DNA of 64,000 nt, taken from DASVTU01 sp036387415. Its GTDB lineage: Bacteria; Acidobacteriota; Blastocatellia; Pyrinomonadales; Pyrinomonadaceae. Shown piece after piece: positions 33,963 through 42,935 of the stretch. Numbering within the stretch: position 1 is the stretch's first letter; the number at the start of each line of letters is the position of its first letter. The translations under genes were made by a program, and so were the position numbers. The stretch lies in contig DASVTU010000027.1 of NCBI GenBank assembly GCA_036387415.1, positions 1 to 64,000 on the forward strand, in the 5' to 3' direction. The notes under the pieces were generated by a model, which saw only the letters and a program-made list of their open reading frames with translations, did not search any database and was not told the origin of the DNA.

Positions 33963-35237
33963 TCACTGATTATCGACGAGTGCTTCGATTAAGTTCTCTG
34001 CCGCGTCATCGACATTGGCGAAGAAGTTGAAGCCCGTCAACGCTTCGACTTCATCGACGCTCCGGCGATAGGTGCGCCAATCCGAATTGATGGAACCTGA
34101 GTTTGGCATAATCACGGCGATGGTGCGCGTCGAAGTCGTCACGCGCGTCACGTCGTTTGCGCCAGTGGGCAGAACGATGATGACCTTCCAAGTCTGCGAG
34201 GGAACGGTGACGTGCCCGCCAGCAATCGTGCCCTGTGTGCCGTAGCCGCCGGAGACGATGTATAACTCGTTGCCGGAGGTGGCGAGCGTCCGGCAGTAAG
34301 TTTCCAGACTCGCCCACGGTCCCTGATTGTTGGCGGGCAGTTGCGGAATCATGTTGGTCATCAGGAAAGTGGATGAGTTGTCGGCGACGGTCTTGGTGCG
34401 GTCTGCCGAAGGCGTCATGTGTCCACGGTCATAGCCGGAACCGGAATAGTCTGTGCCCTGCACTCGATACCAACCGGCGGGCAAGGTGGTGTCGGCGCGG
34501 AAATCATCTTGCCGGGGCGTCGAACCGAGCCAAGTGCTGTCGAGATGCCAACTCGTCCAGACGGGCATGCCGAGGTCTCTGTGATAGGCGAGCGCGTATT
34601 GCGTCTTCTCCATCAAGTAATTTGTAGGCTGATTAACGTCGGTCACGGCGTTGCTCGGATTGCCCATCGTCAGGTGCACGCTGGTGGAGACGGGTGGCGT
34701 CGGGGTGGGCGAAGCGACGGCTGTAATTTGGATGTCGTCGATGTTGAGACGCGACGCGCCGCCCGCGACCTTGCGGATTTCAAAGCGAATGGTGCTCGTC
34801 GTGTTGATATTGAAGGAGGCGGTCTGCAAGGTGGTCGAAGTTGTGTTGACGGTGGAGCCGACTTTCGACCATGAACCGCCGCTGTTGGTGGACTGCCATA
34901 ACTCCCAACTGCTGTTGGCGTCCGTGCCGAATTTGGCATGCTGGACGGAGACCGTGCCTGCGCCCGTGCGGTTGAAGTTCATGCGGACGAATCCCGTGTC
35001 GCGGATGCGTGCGGAGTATGCTCCGGTCTTGCGGTCGGTCGAGAGATTGCCCATCAGTGCCTCGCTCATGTACCACTGGCCGGAGCCGAGTGCGACATTG
35101 GCTGCCGCGTAGCTGGTCTTGCCGCCCGCTTCAAAGCCTTCCGTCATGTTGGAGGTCTGCGAGTCGGCAGCCGTTAAACCGAAGAAGCAGACCAGCAAGG
35201 TCATCGCGCAAACAAGTACTGTCGTTCTGAGTTTCAT
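33963..35237 (-). CDS. Secreted NucA-type DNA/RNA non-specific endonuclease
   Basis: A 424-residue precursor; AAGGA lies just before MKLRTTVL. A signal peptide ends near LTAADSQ. Residues ~32-180 form a jelly-roll module (MTEGFEAGG...LNIDDIQITAV) like those that bind glycans. A Thr/Pro linker leads to the nuclease at ~190-424, with YLMEKTQYALAYH, WLGSTPRQDDFR and the catalytic GYDRGHMTPSADRT, where His273 is the general base and a downstream Asn binds Mg2+. The closest known plan is Anabaena NucA. It probably digests extracellular nucleic acid, for food or competition. A broken copy of the matching inhibitor gene follows it. Confidence 0.9.
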   Translation of the reverse strand: MKLRTTVLVCAMTLLVCFFGLTAADSQTSNMTEGFEAGGKTSYAAANVALGSGQWYMSEALMGNLSTDRKTGAYSARIRDTGFVRMNFNRTGAGTVSVQHAKFGTDANSSWELWQSTNSGGSWSKVGSTVNTTSTTLQTASFNINTTSTIRFEIRKVAGGASRLNIDDIQITAVASPTPTPPVSTSVHLTMGNPSNAVTDVNQPTNYLMEKTQYALAYHRDLGMPVWTSWHLDSTWLGSTPRQDDFRADTTLPAGWYRVQGTDYSGSGYDRGHMTPSADRTKTVADNSSTFLMTNMIPQLPANNQGPWASLETYCRTLATSGNELYIVSGGYGTQGTIAGGHVTVPSQTWKVIIVLPTGANDVTRVTTSTRTIAVIMPNSGSINSDWRTYRRSVDEVEALTGFNFFANVDDAAENLIEALVDNQ

Positions 35238-35696
35238 GCGGTTCCTTTCGTTTGAATCAAGGAGATGGGTCGCTCCGAGCGGGCAGACTTGCGCCCGTCG
35301 AAGCACACGGAGGGGGAGTGCGCTGGCAATAAACTTCAAGCACGTCGAGGCATACACGTGGAGGCATGCGAGGCGTGGTCGCCGCCGGAGACGCTTGACG
35401 TTCGGTGAATCAATTGAGGAGAAATCGACGGAAGTTCAATCGTCGAGGGACATGCGCGAGTGCTCATACTAACGTTTTACTTGTGCCGACAACAATGGAA
35501 TTTTCTGTTAATTCCGTCATGAAATCGTCGTCGTTGCGCGTCGAGAGCGACGCATCTGGCGAGCAAGTGCACGTTGAAAACGTCGGGCTGGTTCGAGGCG
35601 GGCGCGGGGAGGTTGGGTTATGATGAGAGAGTTTTTCCAGAGTATTGAGAGGATGGCGAGAGGGGCGCGCACATCAACATCGCCGACGCACACCAC
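35238..35696. other. Divergent intergenic region, nuclease and acyltransferase
   Basis: About 460 bases that should carry promoters for the leftward nuclease and the rightward acyltransferase. I find no consensus promoter, terminator or supported reading frame in it. Confidence 0.4.
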
Positions 35697-37127
35697 ATGA
35701 ATCGAGAGAGCATCAAGGTGCTGCGGCTGCGCGACATGGTTCTGCGTCGAGAAGGAGGCTGGCCGCGACGCCTCATCCATCTCGTCGCCAGCATTGCGCT
35801 ACGCCTTTTTTTTCGACGCATCGAAGCGAGCGGCATCGAATGCGTGCCGCACACTGCCCCGCTCATCTTCGTGCTCAATCATCCGAACGGTGCCATCGAC
35901 CCTGCGCTCGCCTTCTGTGCGCTGCCGCGCAGCGTCGCCTTTCTCGCCAAGTCCACGCTCTTTCGCATCCCCGTCGTGAGCGCGGTGGTGCGAATCATGG
36001 GCGCGCTCCCCGTCTACCGACGCATTGACCCCGGCGAAGACGCGCGGCAAAACCTCTACACCTTCCGCGCATGTCACGCACGACTGGCGCGGGGTCGCTG
36101 CATCGCTCTGTTTCCCGAAGGCGTCTCGCACGATTCGACGCAACTGCTGCCCATCAAGACGGGCGCGGCGCGTATTGCACTCGGCGCGTTGTCGTTCGCG
36201 GGCGACGCAGAAGAGGCGTCGGCGTCGCTGCATTCGCTCGCCGTCATGCCCGTCGGGCTTTACTACACGTCGAAAACTTCGTTTCGCAGCGAGGCATTGA
36301 TACGCTTCGGTCGCCCGTTTGAAATCGAGCGGGTGGAGGTTGACGAATCGGGAGAACCGCCGCGCGATGAAGTACAAGCACTGTCGAACCGGATTGCGTC
36401 GGCCTTGCGCGAGGTGACGCTCAACACGGAGACGGTCGATGAGTTGGAGGAGATTAATAAGGCCGAGCAACTTTTTTCATCCATCTACGAAACGATAGAT
36501 TTTCGTCGCTCGCTCACCGAGACGTTCAATGTGCTGCAACGCCTCGCCGACGGAAACCGCATCGGCGGCGCACACACCGAAGCGCAAACCGAACGACTCC
36601 GCAAACGCATCAACCGCTACGAGGAAGAACTGAGACGCATCGGCATCACGCCCGACGCGCTCTCCATCTCTGCGGCCAGGAGAGGCGACGTGGCGCATCA
36701 TTTTCTCTTTCGGATAGCGATTCTCGTCTTGCTCTCGCCCTTTGTGGCGGTGGGCGCGCTGGTTCATCTTCCAGCCTACGCGCTCTCGATTCTTCTCGCG
36801 TGGCGCTTCAAGACGCACGGCCCCGACACCATCGAATCGACGGTTAAAATACTCGCCGCCACTTTCTTGATGCCGCTCACATGGATAGCCGTCGCCGTCT
36901 GGATTTATCTTCAATACGGATGGCTGCCAGCCGCTCTGTCGCTTCCGCTCGTCGTCGTTTGCGGCTACGTCGCGCTCCGCACGTTGGAAGAACTCTACGA
37001 CATGCGCGGCTGGCTCAAGGCCGTCTTGATACTGCTCCGTCGTCGCGGACTTTTCCTGCGGCTTTTACTCGAACGCAGAATCCTGCATCATGAAATCGGA
37101 CAACTTGTGAAGGACGAAAAGCGTTGA
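35697..37127 (+). CDS. PlsC-like glycerolipid acyltransferase with extended C-terminus
   Basis: A 476-residue membrane protein. The acyltransferase domain (~30-240) has the catalytic NHPNGAIDP (the HxxxxD box) and the FPEGVSH substrate box, with KTGAARIALGAL following. A charged coiled-coil part (~240-330) precedes two to three membrane helices near the C-terminus (~340-440). Enzymes of this type move an acyl group to lysophosphatidate or a related glycerolipid. The long C-terminal region is unlike the 240-residue PlsC and is shared with larger soil-bacterial homologues. The start lacks a clear ribosome site. It stands alone, 153 bases before uup. Confidence 0.87.
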   Translation: MNRESIKVLRLRDMVLRREGGWPRRLIHLVASIALRLFFRRIEASGIECVPHTAPLIFVLNHPNGAIDPALAFCALPRSVAFLAKSTLFRIPVVSAVVRIMGALPVYRRIDPGEDARQNLYTFRACHARLARGRCIALFPEGVSHDSTQLLPIKTGAARIALGALSFAGDAEEASASLHSLAVMPVGLYYTSKTSFRSEALIRFGRPFEIERVEVDESGEPPRDEVQALSNRIASALREVTLNTETVDELEEINKAEQLFSSIYETIDFRRSLTETFNVLQRLADGNRIGGAHTEAQTERLRKRINRYEEELRRIGITPDALSISAARRGDVAHHFLFRIAILVLLSPFVAVGALVHLPAYALSILLAWRFKTHGPDTIESTVKILAATFLMPLTWIAVAVWIYLQYGWLPAALSLPLVVVCGYVALRTLEELYDMRGWLKAVLILLRRRGLFLRLLLERRILHHEIGQLVKDEKR

Positions 37128-37149
37128 GAGAACATTTCAAAACAAAGGT

Positions 37150-37245
37150 TAGCCGCGGAGACACAGAGGCGCAGAGGCACTTAACAAAAAGGTTTCTATC
37201 TTTTCACCCTTAATTTTCTCTGTGCCTCTCTGTGTCTCTGTGGCA
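37150..37245. repeat. Imperfect palindrome of GAGACACAGAGGC words
   Basis: The left arm (37152-37180, gccgcggagacacagaggc..) and right arm (37222-37244, gtgcctctctgtgtctctgt..) are imperfectly complementary across ~40 bases. Each arm is built of short CACAGAG words. It lies between the acyltransferase and uup and could form a long cruciform. It looks like a REP/MITE-type element rather than a terminator. Confidence 0.65.
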
Positions 37246-37280
37246 AGTTTTAAAACGAAAACTAAGTTATCGAATCGGTA

Positions 37281-39197
37281 ATGCACATTCTATCCATCGA
37301 ATCTGTCAGCAAAAACTTCGGTCTGAAGCCGCTGTTTCAACAGGTCAGTCTCGGCTTCGACTCGAACGACCGCGTGGGCGTCGTCGGCGTCAACGGTTCC
37401 GGCAAGACTACTTTCCTGCGTCTCATCGCCGGAGCGGAGACGCCCGACACCGGGCGCATCGTGTTCGCTGAAGGCGTTTCAGTCGGCTACTTGCCGCAGA
37501 ACCCGCCCTTCGAGCCGGAGCAGACGGTGCTCGACGCCGTTTTTGCCGCGAGCGATGCGCGCATGAAACTCCTGCGAGATTACGAACACGCCTGCCAACA
37601 ACTCGCGTCGCCTGTCGGCGCGGACGGCGGACGCGATGAACAACGCCTGTTGAATCGCGTCTCCGAACTGGCGCACCGTCTCGAAGCATCGGGCGCGTGG
37701 GATTTGGAGACCAACGCCCGCACGGTCTTGAGCCGTCTCGGTATCAGCGACACGACCGCCGAGATGCAGACGCTTTCCGGCGGACAGCGCAAACGCGTCG
37801 CGCTCGCACACGCGCTCATCGCCAGCCCCGAACTTCTCATCCTCGATGAGCCGACCAATCATCTCGACGCCGAAACTATCTCATGGCTCGAAGCCTATCT
37901 CGCGCGCGCGCGCAGCGCGCTCCTGCTAGTCACACACGACCGTTACTTCCTCGACCGTGTGACGACGCGCATCCTTGAGATTGACCGTGGCACGGTGCAG
38001 GCGTTCGACGGAAACTACGCGTACTATCTGGAAAAGAAAGAGGCACAGGAAGAAGCGCGCGCCGTCGAAGGGCAGAAGCGAGAGATGCTGATTCGACGCG
38101 AACTGGCGTGGCTGCGTCGCGGCGCGAAGGCGCGCACCCGCAAGTCGAAAGCACGCATCGACCGCGCGGAGAGTCTGATGGCTCAGCCGAAGGAGAGCGC
38201 GCGTGCCGAACTCGACATTTCGGTCACTTCGAGTCGCATCGGCAAGAAGGTTTTGGAGTTGCGCGACATCACCAAATCCTACGACGGGCGCACACTCGTC
38301 GAAGGTTTCAGCCACACGCTCACGCCCGGCGAACGCATCGGCATCATCGGCCCCAACGGCGCGGGCAAAACAACTCTGCTCGAAATCATCACCGGACGCG
38401 TGGCGCCCGACCGTGGCACGGTCGAAGTCGGGCAGACTGTGCGCTTCGGTTACTACGATCAGGAAAATCGTGCGCTCGACGAACAGCAACGCGTCATCGA
38501 CTACATCCGCGACGTTGCCGAACAGATTGAAACCGCCGACGGCACTTTCATCACTGCGTCGCAGATGCTCGAAAAATTTCTTTTCACGGGCGCGATGCAG
38601 TATGCGTCCATCGCCAAGCTATCGGGCGGCGAACGTCGTCGTCTCTATCTCCTCCACGTGCTGATGAGCGCGCCAAACGTCCTCCTGCTCGACGAGCCGA
38701 CCAACGACCTCGACATCCAAACCCTCGTCACACTCGAAGACTATCTCGACGGCTTCGGCGGTTGCCTCGTCGCCGTCAGCCACGACCGTTACTTTCTCGA
38801 CCGCACCGTCGAACACATCTTTCGTCTCGAAGGCGAAGGCCGCATCCGGCAGTATCCCGGCAACTACTCCGCTTTCCTCGAAGCGCGCACGAAGGAGGAA
38901 AGCGAAGCCGCGCCCGCCGCGACCAGCGCACGACCCTCCAAGCAGGAGCGAACAACAAACGCCACGGCAGCACCACCGTCGAAACGAAAATTAACTTTCA
39001 AAGAGCAGAGGGAGCTGGAAGAATTGGAGATTCGCATCGAAGAAGCGGAGCGACGTGCGAGCGAAATAGAGACGGAACTGACCGCCAACTCGACCGACGC
39101 ATACCTCGTCCATCAACTCTACACGGAACGCGAAAAGCTCACCGCGCAACTCGCACGCGACCTAGACCGTTGGGCGGAGTTGGCGGAGTTCGCATAA
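37281..39197 (+). CDS. uup: ABC-F ATPase Uup
   Basis: A 638-residue soluble ATPase with two ABC modules and no membrane part. The first has Walker A GVNGSGKTT and signature LSGGQRKRVALAHAL. The second has GPNGAGKTT and LSGGERRRLYLLHVL. The linker contains the PtIM arm of ABC-F factors (RRELAWLRRGAKARTRKSK). The C-terminal ~70 residues form the Uup coiled coil (KLTFKEQRELEELEIRI). Length and C-terminus match Uup, a ribosome- and DNA-structure-associated protein linked to transposon excision. The start is MHILSIESV, directly after a palindromic repeat. Confidence 0.92.
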   Translation: MHILSIESVSKNFGLKPLFQQVSLGFDSNDRVGVVGVNGSGKTTFLRLIAGAETPDTGRIVFAEGVSVGYLPQNPPFEPEQTVLDAVFAASDARMKLLRDYEHACQQLASPVGADGGRDEQRLLNRVSELAHRLEASGAWDLETNARTVLSRLGISDTTAEMQTLSGGQRKRVALAHALIASPELLILDEPTNHLDAETISWLEAYLARARSALLLVTHDRYFLDRVTTRILEIDRGTVQAFDGNYAYYLEKKEAQEEARAVEGQKREMLIRRELAWLRRGAKARTRKSKARIDRAESLMAQPKESARAELDISVTSSRIGKKVLELRDITKSYDGRTLVEGFSHTLTPGERIGIIGPNGAGKTTLLEIITGRVAPDRGTVEVGQTVRFGYYDQENRALDEQQRVIDYIRDVAEQIETADGTFITASQMLEKFLFTGAMQYASIAKLSGGERRRLYLLHVLMSAPNVLLLDEPTNDLDIQTLVTLEDYLDGFGGCLVAVSHDRYFLDRTVEHIFRLEGEGRIRQYPGNYSAFLEARTKEESEAAPAATSARPSKQERTTNATAAPPSKRKLTFKEQRELEELEIRIEEAERRASEIETELTANSTDAYLVHQLYTEREKLTAQLARDLDRWAELAEFA

Positions 39198-39237
39198 AGT
39201 CGTGCCACCTTCATCATTTTCGCCTTCACTTTTTCGC

Positions 39238-40224
39238 ATGACCCCTCGGCTCTGGTACATGAATGCCGACTTCGAGGTGGAACTGTCCTGCACGACGGGC
39301 GCGTACCGTCGTCTTCCCGCCTTCGAGTCGCTTAACCGTCGGCTCGCGCCGCACTTGCTATGGCTCGCGCGAACGGGCGATGCGCTCCTGCTCGCCGAGC
39401 CGTGGCCTCGTTCGCTGCAAACAGAGGCCGCGCGTCGCGGAGTGGAATTAGTCTCTCCTTTGAGAGCGAGTGACGGGTCGGCTCGTCTCTTTACGCCGTG
39501 GGGTTGGACAGAGAGCGCGGCGGCGATTGGCAGACAAGCGGGAGCAGTGGTCGAGGCAGTTCCCTTCGACATCGTGGCGCGTGTTAATTCCAAACTGTGG
39601 AGCCACGCGGTTGAACAGGAGTTAGGCATCGCTCTTGACGGGGCAGCAGTCGCTACCACGTTTGAAGAGTTGGAGGAAGCGGTCAGACGCGCGTGCCCGC
39701 GCGCCGATGACAAATGGGTCGTCAAGAGTGCGTACGGGTTTGCGGCGCGCGAACGCGTTTTGGGTAGAGGCTCGACGTTGGGCGAGCCGCAAGCGAAGTG
39801 GGCGCGAAGGCGTCTCAGCAGGGGCGAAACTCTCGTCTTTCAACCGTGGCTCGAAGTGGTTCGTGAATACGGCATCGTGTTGGAGATTGACAGAGGCGGG
39901 GCATGCTTGATTCACGGCATCAGCGACTTGCAGACCAACGGCGCGGGCACTGGACGCGGGTACATTCTCGGTCGCCCGCCCGCACCACATCGCCGCGCGG
40001 AACTCGAAAGCGTCGCTCGCGTGGTCAGCGGACGACTTTTCAGCGAAGGTTATTGGGGCGCGGTCGGGATTGATGCGCTTGAGCACGCGGGCGGCTTGCA
40101 TCCGCTACTGGAAGTCAACGCGCGTTACACGATGGGTTTCGTCGCGCTCGCCGTCGAGCGCCACCTCAAGCCTTCGGAGCCGATTTTTTGGAGCACGACT
40201 CACCACGTAGTAGACGACGAATAA
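39238..40224 (+). CDS. ATP-grasp family protein of unknown substrate
   Basis: A 328-residue protein with the ATP-grasp order. KWVVKSAYGFAARER supplies the ATP-binding lysine, VFQPWLEVVREYGIVLEID follows, and the metal-ligand end GAVGIDALEH and PLLEVNARYTMGFVAL closes the fold. The N-terminal ~110 residues are a pre-ATP-grasp Rossmann-type unit (LWYMNADFEVEL). I prefer the ATG at MTPRLWY; a GTG 36 bases earlier has a better ribosome site and may be used. It follows uup almost immediately. The reaction is unknown. It differs from RimK, carbamoyl-phosphate and D-Ala ligases in sequence. Confidence 0.75.
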   Translation: MTPRLWYMNADFEVELSCTTGAYRRLPAFESLNRRLAPHLLWLARTGDALLLAEPWPRSLQTEAARRGVELVSPLRASDGSARLFTPWGWTESAAAIGRQAGAVVEAVPFDIVARVNSKLWSHAVEQELGIALDGAAVATTFEELEEAVRRACPRADDKWVVKSAYGFAARERVLGRGSTLGEPQAKWARRRLSRGETLVFQPWLEVVREYGIVLEIDRGGACLIHGISDLQTNGAGTGRGYILGRPPAPHRRAELESVARVVSGRLFSEGYWGAVGIDALEHAGGLHPLLEVNARYTMGFVALAVERHLKPSEPIFWSTTHHVVDDE

Positions 40225-40315
40225 TGAACGCGCAATGATGAATGATGAAAGAAAAGCTTTTGTTATTGATTCATCATTTATCACCCGTCATTCATTGTTC
40301 ATGTTTCGTCGTTCA
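40224..40315. repeat. Palindrome of ATGAATGA words
   Basis: aatgaacgcgcaatgatgaatgatgaaa is matched, with gaps, by the inverse ttcatcatttatcacccgtcattcattgttcat further right. The element occupies the gap between the ATP-grasp and BrkB-like genes, which are convergent. It has the same construction as the elements at 37.2 and 45.6 kb but a different word. Confidence 0.55.
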
Positions 40316-40353
40316 TCGTTTCCTTCGTCTTTGCGGCGGCGGGTTTTTAAGTT

Positions 40354-41304
40354 TTAAGAAGCGACGGAGCGGAGTTCGACGCCTTGCAACTCTTTCTCGC
40401 CGGGAGCTTTTTCGCCGGGGAGTTTGGCATCTTCCACGCCTGCACGCGCCGCCGCGTGTTCAATCTCGGAGTTGACTTCGCCGCCGATGAGCATGGCGAG
40501 TCCCGTCAGATAAAACCAGAGCATGAGGATGATGACCGCGCCGAGCGAGCCATAGATTGTGCTGTAGGTGTCGAAGTAACGTAGGTAGAGTCGAAAGAGC
40601 ATCGACGCGATGAGCCACAGAGCGACGCCCACAACCATACCGGGCAATACCCAACGCAACGCCTGACAATGGACGTTTGGCGCGAAATAGTAAATCAGCG
40701 CGAAGGCCAGAAACACGAAGGCGAGTACGATGACCCATTGCAGCACGCTCCACGCCAACGTGAACGCCGCGCCGAAGCCGAACCTCGCGGAAACCGCGTC
40801 GGCGATGTGCCCGCCGTAGAGGACGAGCAGCAGCGCGGAGATAATCAGGACGGATAGCGCGACCGTCAAGGCGATGGCGACCAGACGCGACTTCCACCAC
40901 GGGCGCGACTCGCGTACGTGATACGCCTCGTTAAAGGTATCGACAATCGACAGCATGCCGTTCGACGACGCCCAGATGGCCGCCAGTAGTCCGAACGATA
41001 GTTTGCCGCCGCCGCTGCTCTCTGTAATTTCGTTAACCGTCTCGTAGATGAGCGTGTAGGCCGAGACGGGCACGACGCGACTCAGATATGACAGCAGACT
41101 GTTACGCAACTCCGTACCGCCCTGCGCGAAGAGTCCGAGCAACGCCGTCAGAAACAGGAGCAGCGGAAAGAGCGCCAGCATGAAGTAGAAGCCGAGCACC
41201 GCCGCGCGGTTGAAGATGTCGTCGTCGTTAATCTCCTTCCAGACACGCGCGCACAACTCCCTCCACGTCAGCCCTCCCATGTACCAAGTGAATCCCGAAC
41301 GCAT
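40354..41304 (-). CDS. YihY/BrkB-like inner membrane protein
   Basis: A 316-residue protein with six membrane helices. The N-terminal amphipathic part (LTWRELCARVWKEINDDDIFN) is followed by RAAVLGFYFMLALFPLLLFL, the family signature. ASSNGMLSIVDTFNEAYHV and YFAPNVHCQALRWVLPG are also typical. Originally named ribonuclease BN by mistake, the family's role is unclear; some members aid complement resistance or transport. A cytoplasmic charged tail rich in Glu and Lys ends the protein. The ribosome site is weak at either in-frame ATG (41304 or 41280). Confidence 0.87.
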   Translation of the reverse strand: MRSGFTWYMGGLTWRELCARVWKEINDDDIFNRAAVLGFYFMLALFPLLLFLTALLGLFAQGGTELRNSLLSYLSRVVPVSAYTLIYETVNEITESSGGGKLSFGLLAAIWASSNGMLSIVDTFNEAYHVRESRPWWKSRLVAIALTVALSVLIISALLLVLYGGHIADAVSARFGFGAAFTLAWSVLQWVIVLAFVFLAFALIYYFAPNVHCQALRWVLPGMVVGVALWLIASMLFRLYLRYFDTYSTIYGSLGAVIILMLWFYLTGLAMLIGGEVNSEIEHAAARAGVEDAKLPGEKAPGEKELQGVELRSVAS

Positions 41305-41891
41305 AATTTTTACAAAGAAACGACCCCAAGCAAGCGGTCGCCCTCTATCCCCTCGACTGTTTCAGTCAAACACCCCTGTCACGATTTGACACTCTCTACA
41401 ACTTTGATAACCCTTCGATTTTCTACCCGCCGATTTTCCGTCCGATAACAACTCTTTAATACCTTATAGCCGTACCCACCCAACACCTCCGTCCAGACAC
41501 GACTAGCCCCAACAACAACCAAGCAAGCGACGCATCTTTCGTCGCCTCGGACACGAGCAGTTTTTCTTCCACACGAAATGTAAAAATATTCTACGCTCAA
41601 AGCCTCCGCGTTGAAACAGAAATACGACTCCACACCTCAACTCACGTCATACTAATACACTCAAAGACGTGCTAACTCGAAAACCAACCGCTCATCAATC
41701 TCTCGTCGTTCACACCGCTCTGCGCTTCCATATCACCGCTTGTCATTCGTTGACCGCTTCCCTGTCGCTTCAACCGTCGTTATCGGACTCGTAGTGAGAT
41801 GAACGAAGAATAGACATCGGAGAAGTTTCCGACTAATAAATGTGTCGCTAGAACTGTGCATGGAATCTTGGGTAATGGTTTAATCTCAGGC
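41305..41891. other. Divergent intergenic region, BrkB and isoaspartyl peptidase
   Basis: About 590 bases that are poorer in GC than their neighbours and contain many short AC-rich words. The start of the peptidase gene lies at its right end without an evident ribosome site. No tRNA, terminator or supported gene is seen. An 84-codon minus frame at 41379-41633 has no recognisable content. Confidence 0.45.
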
Positions 41892-42839
41892 ATGAATTCT
41901 GAAACGAAGAATGAAGCAAGACTGGCGCTCGCAATCCACGGCGGCGCGGGCACAATCCGCCGCGCGGAGATGAGTGCGGCGCGCGAAGCAGCTTTCAGGG
42001 ATGGCTTGCGGCGAGCGTTGGAGCGCGGTTGGGAGACGCTGACGGGCGGAGGCGCGGCGCTCGACGCGGTTGAGGCGACGGTGCGTGTGATGGAAGACGA
42101 CCCGCTTTTCAACGCGGGGCGCGGCGCGGTCTTTACGCACGATGCCGTGCATGAAATGGATGCTGCCATCATGTCGGGCAAGGATTTGCGCGCAGGGGCG
42201 GTGGCGGCGGTCGGCAGCATCAAAAATCCCGTTACGCTCGCGCGCCGCGTCATGGAGGAGACGGAGCACGTTTTGCTGTGTGGCGTCGGCGCGGAGGAGT
42301 TTGCGCGTCTGTCGGGTTGCGAAACGGCGTCGCCCGAATATTTCTTCACAGAGTTTCGTCATGCACAACTCCTGGAAGCGCAACGCGAAGGTGAAGTGCG
42401 TCTTGACCATACACCCGTCAAAAAATTCGGCACGGTCGGCGCGGTCGCGTGCGACTCGCGAGGGAATCTCGCGGCGGCGACTTCAACCGGCGGCATGACC
42501 AACAAACGCTTCGGGCGCATCGGCGACAGCGCGCTCATCGGCGCGGGCACTTACGCAGACAACCAAACTTGCGCCATCTCATGCACAGGCCACGGCGAAT
42601 TCTTCATCCGCGCCGTCGCTGCCTACGACGTGGTGTGCCTGATGAAATACAAGGGTTTGACTCTGGCGGAAGCCGCCGAGCGAGTCGTCGGGCAGACCTT
42701 GCGTGAGATGGGCGGCGAAGGCGGCCTCGTCGCCGTCGACCGCAGTGGAAACATCGCGCTGCCCTTCAACAGCGAAGGCATGTATCGCGCGTGGGTCTCG
42801 TCGGGGCAAGACGCGCGGGTCGCTATCTACCGAGACTGA
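41892..42839 (+). CDS. iaaA: Isoaspartyl peptidase / L-asparaginase
   Basis: A 315-residue Ntn-hydrolase precursor that cleaves itself to expose Thr181 in KKFGTVGAVACD, the new N-terminal nucleophile. It starts LALAIHGGAG, the family opening, and continues ALDAVEATVRVMEDDPLFNAGRG. After cleavage, STGGMTNKRFGRIGDSALIGAGTYA lines the substrate pocket. Such enzymes split beta-Asp-Arg dipeptides, the product of cyanophycinase. With synthetase and cyanophycinase genes next door, it completes cyanophycin breakdown to Asp and Arg. The ATG start (MNSETKNE) is chosen over an upstream GTG; no clear ribosome site precedes it. Confidence 0.9.
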   Translation: MNSETKNEARLALAIHGGAGTIRRAEMSAAREAAFRDGLRRALERGWETLTGGGAALDAVEATVRVMEDDPLFNAGRGAVFTHDAVHEMDAAIMSGKDLRAGAVAAVGSIKNPVTLARRVMEETEHVLLCGVGAEEFARLSGCETASPEYFFTEFRHAQLLEAQREGEVRLDHTPVKKFGTVGAVACDSRGNLAAATSTGGMTNKRFGRIGDSALIGAGTYADNQTCAISCTGHGEFFIRAVAAYDVVCLMKYKGLTLAEAAERVVGQTLREMGGEGGLVAVDRSGNIALPFNSEGMYRAWVSSGQDARVAIYRD

Positions 42840-42856
42840 AAGCAATTAAAAATGCA

Positions 42857-42922
42857 CAATTAAAAGTGCAAAAACGAAGATGCAGAGCGTGCCTCGCTTC
42901 TTTGTTTCTGCACTTTTAATTT
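42857..42922. terminator. Bidirectional terminator-like hairpin between iaaA and cphA
   Basis: aattaaaagtgca (42858-42870) and tgcacttttaatt (42909-42921) are perfect 13-bp arms around a ~38-base inner part that itself pairs partly (cgaag / cttc). It sits between convergent genes and is flanked by A- and T-rich runs on both sides, which suits termination in both directions. Confidence 0.65.
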
Positions 42923-42935
42923 TTACTTTTCCTTT

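Noticed and set aside
41379..41633. 84-codon minus-strand frame in the gap before iaaA
   Set aside because: It has no ribosome site, family resemblance or operon context; the Arg/Val-rich end looks like random low-GC sequence.
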